A stretch of 29,161 nt of DNA from Bacteroidales bacterium UBA1197 (lineage in GTDB: Bacteria; Bacteroidota; Bacteroidia; Bacteroidales; UBA932): the NCBI GenBank assembly GCA_002309995.1, contig DBYB01000022.1:1-29161 (forward strand), given 5' to 3'. Positions within the stretch are counted from its first letter, which is position 1, and each line of letters begins with the position of its first letter. Positions 22,906-29,161 of this stretch are shown here, piece by piece. Position numbers and translations under genes: made by a program. Below the pieces are notes generated by a model. That model did no database searches. It was not told the DNA's origin and worked only from the letters and a program-made list of their open reading frames with translations.

Positions 22906-24765
22906 CTAACCAAGTAATTTTTCGCTTCTTGCGATGAATTCGGAGAGCGCCTTGCCCTTGAGCAGACCCTTTTCCAGGAGGGCCAGGTCAACCACCTGCC
23001 TCAGGAGGTCGCCGGTGCCTTCGCGGTCGGCCCAGATGCGGGCTATCACGGGGTTCTCCATATTCACCTTCACGTCGTATGATTCAGGCATACTGCCGTA
23101 GAAGTTCATTCCGCCTCCCAGGGCGCTCATCTCGCGCCAGCGGCGCATAAACTCGTTCTGGGTGAGCACCACCGGTGCGCCCTCGGCTCCGAGGTTGCCG
23201 GGCTCCACGCGGTACTCGTTGCCCTCGGGCAGGGCGCCCTTGAAGAGCTCCTCGAGCGCCTTCCTGTCGTCTTCGCTCATTTCAAGTTTTACCTTGTCCT
23301 CCTTCGGGATGAGATTGTCGGCGGTGTCGCTGTCAACGCGTGCGAAGCGGCTGTCGGGAATCTTCTGCTCCAGCATATTCACGAAGTGGCTGTCGAGTTC
23401 GCAGTCCATCAGCAGCACGCTGTATCCGAGTGCCTTGGCGGCCTCGATGCTGCCGTACTGGGCTTCGGCGTCGGTGGCGTAGAGGTACACCACTTTCTTG
23501 TCCTTGTCGGCCTGATTCTCCTCGATGGCCTTGCGGTAGTCGGCCAGCGGGTAGTACTTGCCCTCGGTGTCCTTCACCAAGGCGAATTCGAGGGCCCTTT
23601 CGCAGAACTTCTCGTCGCTCAGCATACCGTACTCGATGAAGAGTTTGATGTTGTCCCACTTCTCTTCGTATTGGGCGCGCTGGTCCTTGAATATCTCCTC
23701 GAGCCTGTCGGCCACCTTCTTGGTGATGTAGGTGCTGATTTTCTTGACGTTGGCGTCGCTCTGCAGGTAGCTGCGGCTGACGTTCAGCGGGATGTCGGGG
23801 GAGTCGATGACACCGTGGAGCAGGGTGAGGAAGTCGGGCACGATGTTGTCCACGTGGTCCGTGACGAACATCTGGTTGCAGTAGAGCTGTATCTTGTTGC
23901 GGTCTATCGCCATACGCTCCTTGATCTTGGGGAAGTAGAGCACGCCCGTGAGGGTGAATGGATAGTCCACGTTGAGGTGTATCCAGAACATCGGCTCCTC
24001 TTCCATCGGGTAGAGAGCCCTGTAGAACTTCAGGTAATCTTCGTCCTTCAGTTCAGAGGGGGCCTTGGTCCAGATGGGTTCGATTCCGTTGATTACGTCG
24101 TCCTCATCGGTCTCCACGCTCTTGCCGTCTTTCCATTCGGTCTTCTTGCCGAACACCACGGGGACGGGCATAAACTTGCAGTATTTGTCCAGCAGCTGGC
24201 GTATCTTTCCCTTGGTGCCGAATTCTTCGGCGCTGTCCTTGTCGAGGTGAAGCGTCACGATGGTGCCGCGGCCTTCCTTGCTGCAGGGCTCCATCGTGAA
24301 TTCCGGCGAGCCGTCGCAGGTCCACTTCACTGCCTCGGCGCCCTCCTGCCAGCTGAGGGTCTCGATGGTGACTTTCTCCGCCACCATAAATGCGGAATAG
24401 AATCCTAGGCCGAAGTGGCCTATTATGTTGGTCTGGTCCTTATATTTCTCGAGGAACTCGCCGGCGCTGGAGAAGGCTATCTGGTTGATGTAGCGGTCGA
24501 GTTCGTCGGCGGTCATACCTATGCCGTTGTCCTTGATTTTCAGGGTCTTTTTCTTCTCGTCCAGTTCGATTTCCACTTTCAGGTCTCCCAGTTCGCCCGA
24601 GAAGGTACCGGCGGATGCCAGCGCCTTGAGTTTCTGCTCGGCGTCCACTGCGTTCGCTACGAGCTCGCGCAGGAAGATTTCGTGGTCGCTGTAGAGGAAT
24701 TGCTTGATAACCGGAAATATGTTCTCGGTAGTTACTCCGATCTGTCCTTTTGTCTTGTTTGCCAT
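22906..24765 (-). CDS. htpG: Chaperone HtpG (Hsp90)
   Basis: An ATP-dependent cytoplasmic chaperone. The 619-aa protein from the ATG at 24765 (MANKTKGQIGVTTENIFPV) has the GHKL ATPase motifs ELVANAVDA (34-42, with Asn38 for Mg), DNGIGM (79-84) and GHFGLGFYSAF (116-126), a middle domain with FTLTGVLYFPK and the SRSYLQSD segment, and a C-terminal dimerisation domain. Length is close to E. coli HtpG and shorter than the ~680-residue Bacteroides proteins I recall. It lies 77 bases after the acyl-CoA synthetase gene, with a hairpin between, so it may have its own promoter. Confidence 0.97.
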   Translation of the reverse strand: MANKTKGQIGVTTENIFPVIKQFLYSDHEIFLRELVANAVDAEQKLKALASAGTFSGELGDLKVEIELDEKKKTLKIKDNGIGMTADELDRYINQIAFSSAGEFLEKYKDQTNIIGHFGLGFYSAFMVAEKVTIETLSWQEGAEAVKWTCDGSPEFTMEPCSKEGRGTIVTLHLDKDSAEEFGTKGKIRQLLDKYCKFMPVPVVFGKKTEWKDGKSVETDEDDVINGIEPIWTKAPSELKDEDYLKFYRALYPMEEEPMFWIHLNVDYPFTLTGVLYFPKIKERMAIDRNKIQLYCNQMFVTDHVDNIVPDFLTLLHGVIDSPDIPLNVSRSYLQSDANVKKISTYITKKVADRLEEIFKDQRAQYEEKWDNIKLFIEYGMLSDEKFCERALEFALVKDTEGKYYPLADYRKAIEENQADKDKKVVYLYATDAEAQYGSIEAAKALGYSVLLMDCELDSHFVNMLEQKIPDSRFARVDSDTADNLIPKEDKVKLEMSEDDRKALEELFKGALPEGNEYRVEPGNLGAEGAPVVLTQNEFMRRWREMSALGGGMNFYGSMPESYDVKVNMENPVIARIWADREGTGDLLRQVVDLALLEKGLLKGKALSEFIARSEKLLG

Positions 24766-24781
24766 AATCTTGTAAAATTTA

Positions 24782-24804
24782 AGCCGGTCCTTTGCGGGCC
24801 GGCT
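24782..24804 (-). terminator. Hairpin between the acyl-CoA synthetase and htpG genes
   Basis: Arms 24782-24790 and 24796-24804 form a 9-bp G+C-rich stem with one G-U pair and a 5-base loop. On the minus strand it is followed by TTAAATTTT. It could terminate the synthetase transcript or sit in the htpG leader. Confidence 0.55.
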
Positions 24805-24842
24805 CAAATCCAATCAAATCGTGTTCCAGTGACAAATTGTCA

Positions 24843-26489
24843 TTATTTGTAGAGGAAGCGCTTGATGCTCATCTTGGGAGTCTTCTCGAACGGGGCGAGA
24901 ACCGTCTCCACCTTGGAAATCTGGCTGTATCCGGGTAGTACGCGGTTGGCGCCGATGCGCACCTTCTCGGGGATGTCGGAGACGCTCTCGTTGTCCAGCT
25001 TGTCACGCTTGATGGCGTCGTTGTCGAGGTAAACCAGGGCCACGATCTTGCCGGCGCGGTCCACTACCACGGACTCAGACACGTAGGGCTGGTTGTTGAC
25101 TATGGCCTCGAGCTCCTCGGGATAGACGTTTTGTCCGTTGGCGGTGAGAATCATACTCTTGGAGCGGCCCTTGATGAAGATATTGCCTTCCTTGTCCATT
25201 ATGCCGAGGTCGCCGGTGCGCAGGAAACCGTCTTCCGTGAAGGCGTTGGCAGATGCCTCGGGATTCTTGAAGTAGCCTATGGTGATGTTCTCGCCCTTGG
25301 CCTGGATTTCGCCGGCCACGTGCTCGGGATCTTCGGAGTCGATGCGTACGGTGGCGCAATCTACGGCCTTGCCACAGGAACCGGGAACGAACTTGGTCCA
25401 GTGCTCATAGGCGAGCAGCGGGCAGGCCTCGGTCATACCGTAACCGACCAGGTAAGGGAACTTGATGCGCTTGAAGAGTTTCTCCACCTCGGGGTTGAGG
25501 GGGGCGCCGCCCATAATGAACTCCTGCACTTCGCCGCCGAAAGCCTGGATGAGTCCGTCCTTAACCTTTTTATAAATAATATTGTTTATTCCGGGAATCT
25601 TGAGGAGTACCTTTACCACGGGCTTGTCGAGGGTGGGCTTGACCTTGCTCTTGTAGATCTTCTCCATCACGAGGGGGACGGTGATGAGGAGGTAGGGCTT
25701 GACCTCGGCGAACGCCTTCAGGAGGGTTGCGGGGGTCGGGGCCTTGCCGAGCCAGTAGATGGCGGTGCCGTTGCAGAGGGGATAGATGAACTCGATCACC
25801 AGGCCGTACATATGGGCCATAGGGAGCATGGAGACCATCCTCTCGCCGGCGGGCACGTTGCGCTGGCTGTAATCCACGCAGGCGCTGAAGTTGCGGTAGG
25901 TGAGCATTACGCCCTTGGGGTCACCGGTGGAACCGGAGGTGTAGTTGATGGTGGAGAGATTGTCCCAGTTGTCGGTGGGGAACTGCACGTTCTCGGGCTT
26001 GAGTCCCTCGGGCCATTTGGCGTCGTAGAGTTCGTCCATCTTGTCGTAGGCTGCCTTGTCGGCCTCGGTGGCTGCGTAAACGGCCTTCCAGCTGTCGATG
26101 TCAACTACCAGGCGGACGAGTGGCATCTGCTTGGGGTCCATCTTCTTCCATTTGTCTTCATTGGTGAAGAGGATGACGCTCTCGGAGTGGTTGGTGAGGA
26201 AAGCGGCGCTCTCGGGGGTGAAGTCTGCAAGGATGGGGACTATGACGGCCTCGTAGGTGTTGACGGCCAGGTAGGTCATACCCCAGCGTGCACCGTTGCG
26301 GGCGTGGAGGGCGATCTTCTCGCCTTTCTTTATGCCCAGTTCCTTGAATACGAGGTGGAATTTTTCGATTTGGGTGGCCATCTGGCCGTAGGTGAAGGAT
26401 TCGCCGCCGATGCTGTTGAGTGCGGCCTTTTCCCAGTATTTGCGTGTTGCGTTCTGAAGACGCTCAAGATAGTGAGGATAATTGTCCAT
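24843..26489 (-). CDS. Long-chain acyl-CoA synthetase (AMP-forming)
   Basis: Activates fatty acids to acyl-CoA via acyl-AMP. The 548-aa ANL-superfamily protein has the P-loop-like motif TSGSTGDPKG (184-193), the A5 motif YGMTEACP, the hinge region FLRTGDLG and IKGRSKSMI, and the catalytic C-terminal lysine region KTPKMSIKRF at the very end. The shape and length fit the Bacteroidales long-chain fatty acid ligases; substrate chain length is not readable. It has its own promoter and diverges from the HAD gene. Confidence 0.93.
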   Translation of the reverse strand: MDNYPHYLERLQNATRKYWEKAALNSIGGESFTYGQMATQIEKFHLVFKELGIKKGEKIALHARNGARWGMTYLAVNTYEAVIVPILADFTPESAAFLTNHSESVILFTNEDKWKKMDPKQMPLVRLVVDIDSWKAVYAATEADKAAYDKMDELYDAKWPEGLKPENVQFPTDNWDNLSTINYTSGSTGDPKGVMLTYRNFSACVDYSQRNVPAGERMVSMLPMAHMYGLVIEFIYPLCNGTAIYWLGKAPTPATLLKAFAEVKPYLLITVPLVMEKIYKSKVKPTLDKPVVKVLLKIPGINNIIYKKVKDGLIQAFGGEVQEFIMGGAPLNPEVEKLFKRIKFPYLVGYGMTEACPLLAYEHWTKFVPGSCGKAVDCATVRIDSEDPEHVAGEIQAKGENITIGYFKNPEASANAFTEDGFLRTGDLGIMDKEGNIFIKGRSKSMILTANGQNVYPEELEAIVNNQPYVSESVVVDRAGKIVALVYLDNDAIKRDKLDNESVSDIPEKVRIGANRVLPGYSQISKVETVLAPFEKTPKMSIKRFLYK

Positions 26490-26514
26490 TTTTTCTGTTT
26501 TGGTTTAACGCCGG

Positions 26515-26546
26515 CAAAAGTACGGGCGGAAGATAATATTTGCAAA
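26515..26546 (-). promoter_or_regulatory. Promoter of the acyl-CoA synthetase gene
   Basis: On the minus strand TTTG (26543-26546) is followed after 20 bases by TACTTTTG (26515-26522), a perfect -7 consensus with good -33 spacing. Leader about 20 bases before the ATG at 26489. Confidence 0.65.
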
Positions 26547-26560
26547 CGAAGGGGCGCGTA

Positions 26561-26610
26561 TGTGGCGAATAATTACGATATTTGTGGCGAAAAACCGTTA
26601 TTTGTGGCGA
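26561..26610 (+). repeat. Three copies of TGTGGCGA just before the HAD gene
   Basis: TGTGGCGA occurs at 26561-26568, 26583-26590 and 26603-26610, spacing 22 and 20 bases (about two helical turns). The second and third copies share the longer form TATTTGTGGCGAAAA. The last ends 5 bases before the ATG at 26616. The regular spacing suggests an operator for a dimeric or cooperative DNA-binding protein; the T-rich part also resembles -7 boxes. Confidence 0.7.
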
Positions 26611-26615
26611 AAATT

Positions 26616-27458
26616 ATGAAGAAAAAACCCATCGTAGCGCTTATATATGATTTCGACGGCACGCTGTCGCCGGGAAATATGCAGGAATTCGGCTTCATCC
26701 AGGCGGTCGGCTCCACTCCTGCGGAGTTCTGGACAAAGAGCGATTGCATCGCCATCGGTCAGGATGCTTCCAACGTCCTTTCCTATATGAAGCTGATGTA
26801 CGATGAGGCGCGCCGGCAAGGGATACCCCTGAGGCGCGACGAACTCCGCCGCTTCGGAGCGGACATCGAACTGTTCCCGGGCGTGCGCGAGTGGTTCTCG
26901 ATGGTGAACGCCTACGGCGCCGCCCACGGAGTGAAGATCGAGCATTACATCAACTCCAGCGGTCTCAAGGAAATCATCGAGGGCAGCCCCATCGCCTCCG
27001 AGTTCAAGCACATCTTCGCCGGCTCTTTCCTGTACGACGAGGAAGGGGAGGCGGAATGGCCCGGCATCGCGGTGGACTATACTGCCAAGACCCAGTTCCT
27101 GTTCAAGATTTCCAAGGGTATCTTCAGTTCCCGCGACAACAAGCGCGTGAACGCTTCGGTGGACGACGACAAGAAGCGCATCCCGTTCTCCCATATGATA
27201 TATTTCGGCGACGGCGAGACCGATGTGCCTTGTATGAAGATAGTGGGTATGTTCGGCGGGCATTCCATCGCCGTTTACAATCCCGACTCCGAGAAGAAGC
27301 GGGCGGCGGCGATGAAGCTCAAGCGGCAGGGGAGGGTGGCGTTCGCCACTCCGGCGGTCTATACGGAGGATTCGCGTGCGTTCCAGGTGGTCTGCTCCAT
27401 CATCGACAAGGTGCGGGCCGATTATGTCCTGGACCGTCTTGCCCGCTCATCGGATTAG
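26616..27458 (+). CDS. HAD-superfamily hydrolase
   Basis: A 280-aa cytoplasmic phosphatase-like protein. Motif I is YDFDGTLSP with the nucleophile Asp12 and Asp14; motif IV is FGDGETDVP. Between them is a cap-like insert (about 20-110), and a serine in YINSSG serves as motif II. I chose the ATG at 26616 (MKKKPIVALIYDFDGT), since anything upstream crosses the repeat region. The family is common in Bacteroidetes as an unassigned HAD hydrolase; the substrate is unknown. The stop overlaps the convergent folE end by 12 bases. Confidence 0.9.
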   Translation: MKKKPIVALIYDFDGTLSPGNMQEFGFIQAVGSTPAEFWTKSDCIAIGQDASNVLSYMKLMYDEARRQGIPLRRDELRRFGADIELFPGVREWFSMVNAYGAAHGVKIEHYINSSGLKEIIEGSPIASEFKHIFAGSFLYDEEGEAEWPGIAVDYTAKTQFLFKISKGIFSSRDNKRVNASVDDDKKRIPFSHMIYFGDGETDVPCMKIVGMFGGHSIAVYNPDSEKKRAAAMKLKRQGRVAFATPAVYTEDSRAFQVVCSIIDKVRADYVLDRLARSSD

Positions 27459-28010
27459 ATTAAGGAACTCGTTGCGCGTGCGCGACGAACTCAGAAAGAC
27501 GCCGCTGAACGCGGAGGTCGTGGTGACGGCGTTGGCCTTCTGCACGCCGCGTATCTGCATACAGGTATGGTTGGCCTCGATGACCACGGCCACCCCGAGG
27601 GGATGCAGGGCTTCCTGGATGCAGTCGCGTATCTGTACGGTAAGGCGCTCCTGCACCTGCAGCCTGCGGGCGTAGGTCTCCACCACGCGGGCAATCTTGC
27701 TCAGCCCGGTTATCTTTCCGTCCGGAATATATGCCACGTGGCACTTGCCGATGAAGGGCATCATATGGTGCTCGCAGGTGCTGTACAGGTCGATGTCCTT
27801 CACCAGCACCATCTGCTGGTATTTCTCGTCGAAGATGGCCTGGCGGATGATCTCTATGCCGTCTTCCTGGTAACCTTTCGTGGTGAATTCCAGCGCTTTG
27901 GCCACGCGCATCGGGGTTTTCAGAAGCCCCTCGCGCTCCGGATCCTCGCCCAGCAGGCGGAGGATTTCCTTCACGTGGGCCGCTATCTCTTCTTCCTTCG
28001 TGTAACTCAT
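27447..28010 (-). CDS. folE: GTP cyclohydrolase I
   Basis: Converts GTP to dihydroneopterin triphosphate, the first step of folate synthesis. The 187-aa protein has zinc ligands Cys79 (in STCEHHMMPF) and Cys150 (in ANHTCMQIRGV), His81 and His82, plus GLSKIARVVETYARRLQVQERLT-type core, here read from residue 102. The length is normal for the bacterial type I enzyme. The ATG at 28010 is preceded after only 4 bases by a promoter box. Its 3' end overlaps the HAD gene on the other strand by 12 bases. Confidence 0.97.
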   Translation of the reverse strand: MSYTKEEEIAAHVKEILRLLGEDPEREGLLKTPMRVAKALEFTTKGYQEDGIEIIRQAIFDEKYQQMVLVKDIDLYSTCEHHMMPFIGKCHVAYIPDGKITGLSKIARVVETYARRLQVQERLTVQIRDCIQEALHPLGVAVVIEANHTCMQIRGVQKANAVTTTSAFSGVFLSSSRTRNEFLNLIR

Positions 28011-28014
28011 AGTG

Positions 28015-28022
28015 CAAAAGTA
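28015..28022 (-). promoter_or_regulatory. -7 box TACTTTTG abutting the folE start codon
   Basis: Perfect TAnnTTTG on the minus strand, 4 bases before the folE ATG, the same arrangement as ung. Predicts a leaderless or nearly leaderless mRNA. Confidence 0.6.
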
Positions 28023-28032
28023 CTCAAAATAA

Positions 28033-28062
28033 TTTGCACTTGAGAAATAATTTATATCTTTG
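28033..28062 (+). promoter_or_regulatory. Promoter of the DUF2795 gene
   Basis: TTTG (28033-28036) and TATCTTTG (28055-28062) are separated by 18 bases, a good match to the Bacteroidota -33/-7 pair. Leader about 22-25 bases before the ATG at 28090. Confidence 0.65.
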
Positions 28063-28089
28063 CGGCCTAAACGCTAATCGACACAGATT

Positions 28090-28311
28090 ATGTATTGGAC
28101 ACTAGAATTAGCCAGCAGCCTGGACGATGCTCCGTGGCCGGCCACAAAAGACGAACTCATAGACTACGCAAACCGCTCCGGCGCACCGGAAGAAGTGATA
28201 GAGAACCTCCAGGAACTCGAGGAAGAAGGCGAGATCTACGAAACCATCGAAGACATCTGGCCCGACTACCCCACCAAAGAGGACTTCTTCTTCAATGAGG
28301 AAGAATATTAG
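28090..28311 (+). CDS. DUF2795-family small acidic protein
   Basis: A 73-aa, strongly acidic protein starting MYWTLELASSLDDAPWPATK, with the helix-turn pattern DELIDYANRSGAPEEVIENL and an acidic C-terminus (DFFFNEEEY). I recognise it as the DUF2795 type found throughout Bacteroidota; function is not known. Such proteins are short, soluble and often well expressed. It has a clear promoter and a strong terminator, so it is a single-gene unit. Confidence 0.88.
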   Translation: MYWTLELASSLDDAPWPATKDELIDYANRSGAPEEVIENLQELEEEGEIYETIEDIWPDYPTKEDFFFNEEEY

Positions 28312-28345
28312 GGGCTTAACTGACTGAAATACAGAGAATTAACTC

Positions 28346-28386
28346 GGATGGGTGCCATTTTAGCGAATGGTGCCCATCCTCATTTT
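28346..28386 (+). terminator. Strong intrinsic terminator of the DUF2795 gene
   Basis: Arms 28346-28358 and 28367-28379 form a 13-bp stem with two adjacent G-U pairs and an 8-base loop, followed by the T-rich TCATTTTA. It starts 35 bases after the stop codon. Confidence 0.8.
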
Positions 28387-28387
28387 A

Positions 28388-28455
28388 TCGCATTCTGTCG
28401 CATCCTGTCGAAACGAAAGTTAACACAAAACTTAACACAAAACTTAACACAATTT
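28388..28455 (+). repeat. Short tandem repeats in the non-coding region
   Basis: Two back-to-back 10-bp units TCGCATYCTG (28388-28397, 28398-28407), then a partial TCG, followed by three imperfect copies of a 12-base AAAACTTAACAC unit (about 28416-28450). The wider stretch 28312-28675 (364 bases) holds no gene I can support; besides these repeats it contains the terminator and two hairpins described separately. The repeats could be integrase or replication-protein binding sites, or the scar of a mobile element. Confidence 0.6.
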
Positions 28456-28579
28456 TGTAAGAGGAATAGTAACGTTAACTTAGGGATTGTCGTTTAATGT
28501 TTTCAATTTGAGTCGAGCGGGAGCCATCCCTTGTTGCTGACGCATCAAACTCGTCGTTTTATATCATTTTTGCGTTTGG

Positions 28580-28599
28580 TCCGGGCTTCATCGCCCGGA
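28580..28599. terminator. Hairpin downstream of the transposase gene
   Basis: TCCGGGC (28580-28586) and GCCCGGA (28593-28599) form a perfect 7-bp stem with a 6-base loop. On the plus strand a TTGTTTTT run follows after a few bases. It may end transcription into or out of the insertion sequence. Confidence 0.45.
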
Positions 28600-28627
28600 T
28601 TTCGCGTTGTTTTTCTACCGTCATCCA

Positions 28628-28649
28628 GGAGTTCTCTTTCGAGGACTCC
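28628..28649. other. 9-bp hairpin just beyond the transposase stop
   Basis: Arms 28628-28636 and 28641-28649 pair over 9 bp (one G-U) with a TTTC loop, 27 bases past the transposase stop codon. It may be a terminator or part of the insertion sequence end. Confidence 0.4.
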
Positions 28650-28675
28650 ATTGGGGAACTGTTTGAGCTTTCAAA

Positions 28676-29161
28676 CTATGCGGCTTCCGCCAACTGTTGC
28701 TCCATCAGCCTTTCCGCCAGCTGCACCGCGTTCGCCGTGTGAATGCCAAAGAAGATGTACAGGATCTCCGTCTCCTTCTTTCTGGCCTTGATCCGACGCA
28801 AGGAGTAATGCTCCTTCTGCGTGCCGAATGATCCCTCCATTGCTGTGGCGCGAACTCGCGCAAGTTCCTGTCTCACAAAGTCTTTCTCCCGTTTCTCCTT
28901 CGCACGCTTGCCTTTTTGGACAAAGGAGGTCTGGATGCCATTACTTGTGCACATCTCACGGTTGGCGTTACCGGCATAACTCGCATCACCGCCTATCTTC
29001 TTCACATCCACTCCGAACAGCCGCTTATGCATCTTGATGCAGTGTGTCAGCCTTGTCCCCTCGTTGAAGGCGTTGAAGGACAACTTCTCGATGAACGATA
29101 TCCCATCCACCAGGATATTGTTGCACTTGGCCCCAAACTCAACACTCTTCACTTCCTTGCC
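28676..29161 (-). CDS. DDE transposase, C-terminal part (5'-incomplete), IS1182/IS5-like
   Basis: The frame is open to the right edge (reading GKEVKSVEFGAKCNN), so the gene starts outside the window; the GTG at 29152 is an internal Val codon. The visible 161 residues include VEFGAKCNNILVDGISFIEKL, trimmed here to its key VEFGAK and GISFIE, the second catalytic Asp in GGDASYAGNANR, and the catalytic Glu in EGSFGTQKEHYSL, followed by FFGIHTANAVQLAERL. This is the C-terminal catalytic half of a DDE transposase of a type common in Bacteroidota insertion sequences. I cannot decide between IS1182 and IS5 groups. The left end of the element should lie between about 28450 and 28676, but its inverted repeat cannot be found without the other end. 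Confidence 0.85.
   Translation of the reverse strand, partial: GKEVKSVEFGAKCNNILVDGISFIEKLSFNAFNEGTRLTHCIKMHKRLFGVDVKKIGGDASYAGNANREMCTSNGIQTSFVQKGKRAKEKREKDFVRQELARVRATAMEGSFGTQKEHYSLRRIKARKKETEILYIFFGIHTANAVQLAERLMEQQLAEAA

Noticed and set aside
25131..26615. Open frame continuing upstream of the HAD gene, as if a 775-residue fusion
   Set aside because: The upstream part is antisense to the acyl-CoA synthetase and crosses both promoters; the HAD motifs begin right after the ATG at 26616.
28388..28455. Possible CRISPR array
   Set aside because: Units are 10-12 bases, directly adjacent with no spacers, and there are no cas genes.
1..29161. tRNA, rRNA or known riboswitches
   Set aside because: I looked for cloverleaf ends, rRNA blocks and common riboswitch cores in the gaps and saw none; the gaps are mostly too short.

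Overview
The window reads as a stretch of a Bacteroidales (Bacteroidota) chromosome, probably from a gut or other host-associated anaerobe. The pointers are the family-typical -7 promoter box TAnnTTTG in front of many genes, weak or absent Shine-Dalgarno sequences, a NagB-like/PIG-L fusion protein, a histone H1-like mini-protein, a DUF2795 protein, a conserved ~78-residue ribbon-helix-helix-like protein and a short Bacteroides-type mannose-6-phosphate isomerase. Gene density is very high: many genes overlap by 1-23 bases or are separated by 1-4 bases, and several convergent pairs overlap at their stop codons.

Left part (1-6871): a phosphotransferase system (PTS) for mannitol. A 5'-incomplete EI gene (ptsI) runs in from the left edge and converges, across a 14-bp perfect hairpin, on an operon read leftwards: glycosyltransferase, esterase-like lipoprotein, mtlD. 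Divergent from that operon is mtlA, a full EIICBA mannitol permease. EI would pass phosphate from PEP through HPr (not in the window) to MtlA, which imports mannitol as mannitol-1-phosphate; MtlD oxidises this to fructose-6-phosphate. From my knowledge of the phylum a sugar PTS is uncommon in Bacteroidales. The last fifth of ptsI is also odd: much richer in C, with an extra segment and a short C-terminus.

Amino-sugar block (6896-11199): an NagB-like/PIG-L deacetylase fusion whose NagB half has lost two catalytic residues, a canonical NagB, and a Ser-type sulfatase lipoprotein whose GTG start overlaps the nagB stop codon. These suggest handling of (sulfated) amino sugars that enter glycolysis at fructose-6-phosphate, the same node used by MtlD and by the ManA encoded at 12235-13200.

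Middle (11209-19477): housekeeping genes, namely an S4 RNA-binding protein, a DJ-1/PfpI protein, manA, ung, coaD, a thioredoxin-like exported protein, the RHH-like protein, then on the minus strand tyrS-rbfA-LolC/E-like permease, and tpiA facing a small lipoprotein.

Right part (19474-29161): an M6-type metalloprotease coupled to the small lipoprotein, a 58-aa histone H1-like protein, rplY-pth with a structured leader, htpG, an acyl-CoA synthetase, a HAD hydrolase preceded by three copies of an 8-bp motif, folE, a DUF2795 protein with a strong terminator, a non-coding stretch with short tandem repeats, and finally a 5'-incomplete DDE transposase running off the right edge.

I saw no CRISPR array, rRNA or tRNA. 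No single block is a clear-cut new system. The points most worth checking are the mannitol PTS with its mosaic EI, the degenerate NagB/PIG-L fusion beside a canonical NagB, promoters that abut start codons (possible leaderless mRNAs), and the triple repeat before the HAD gene.
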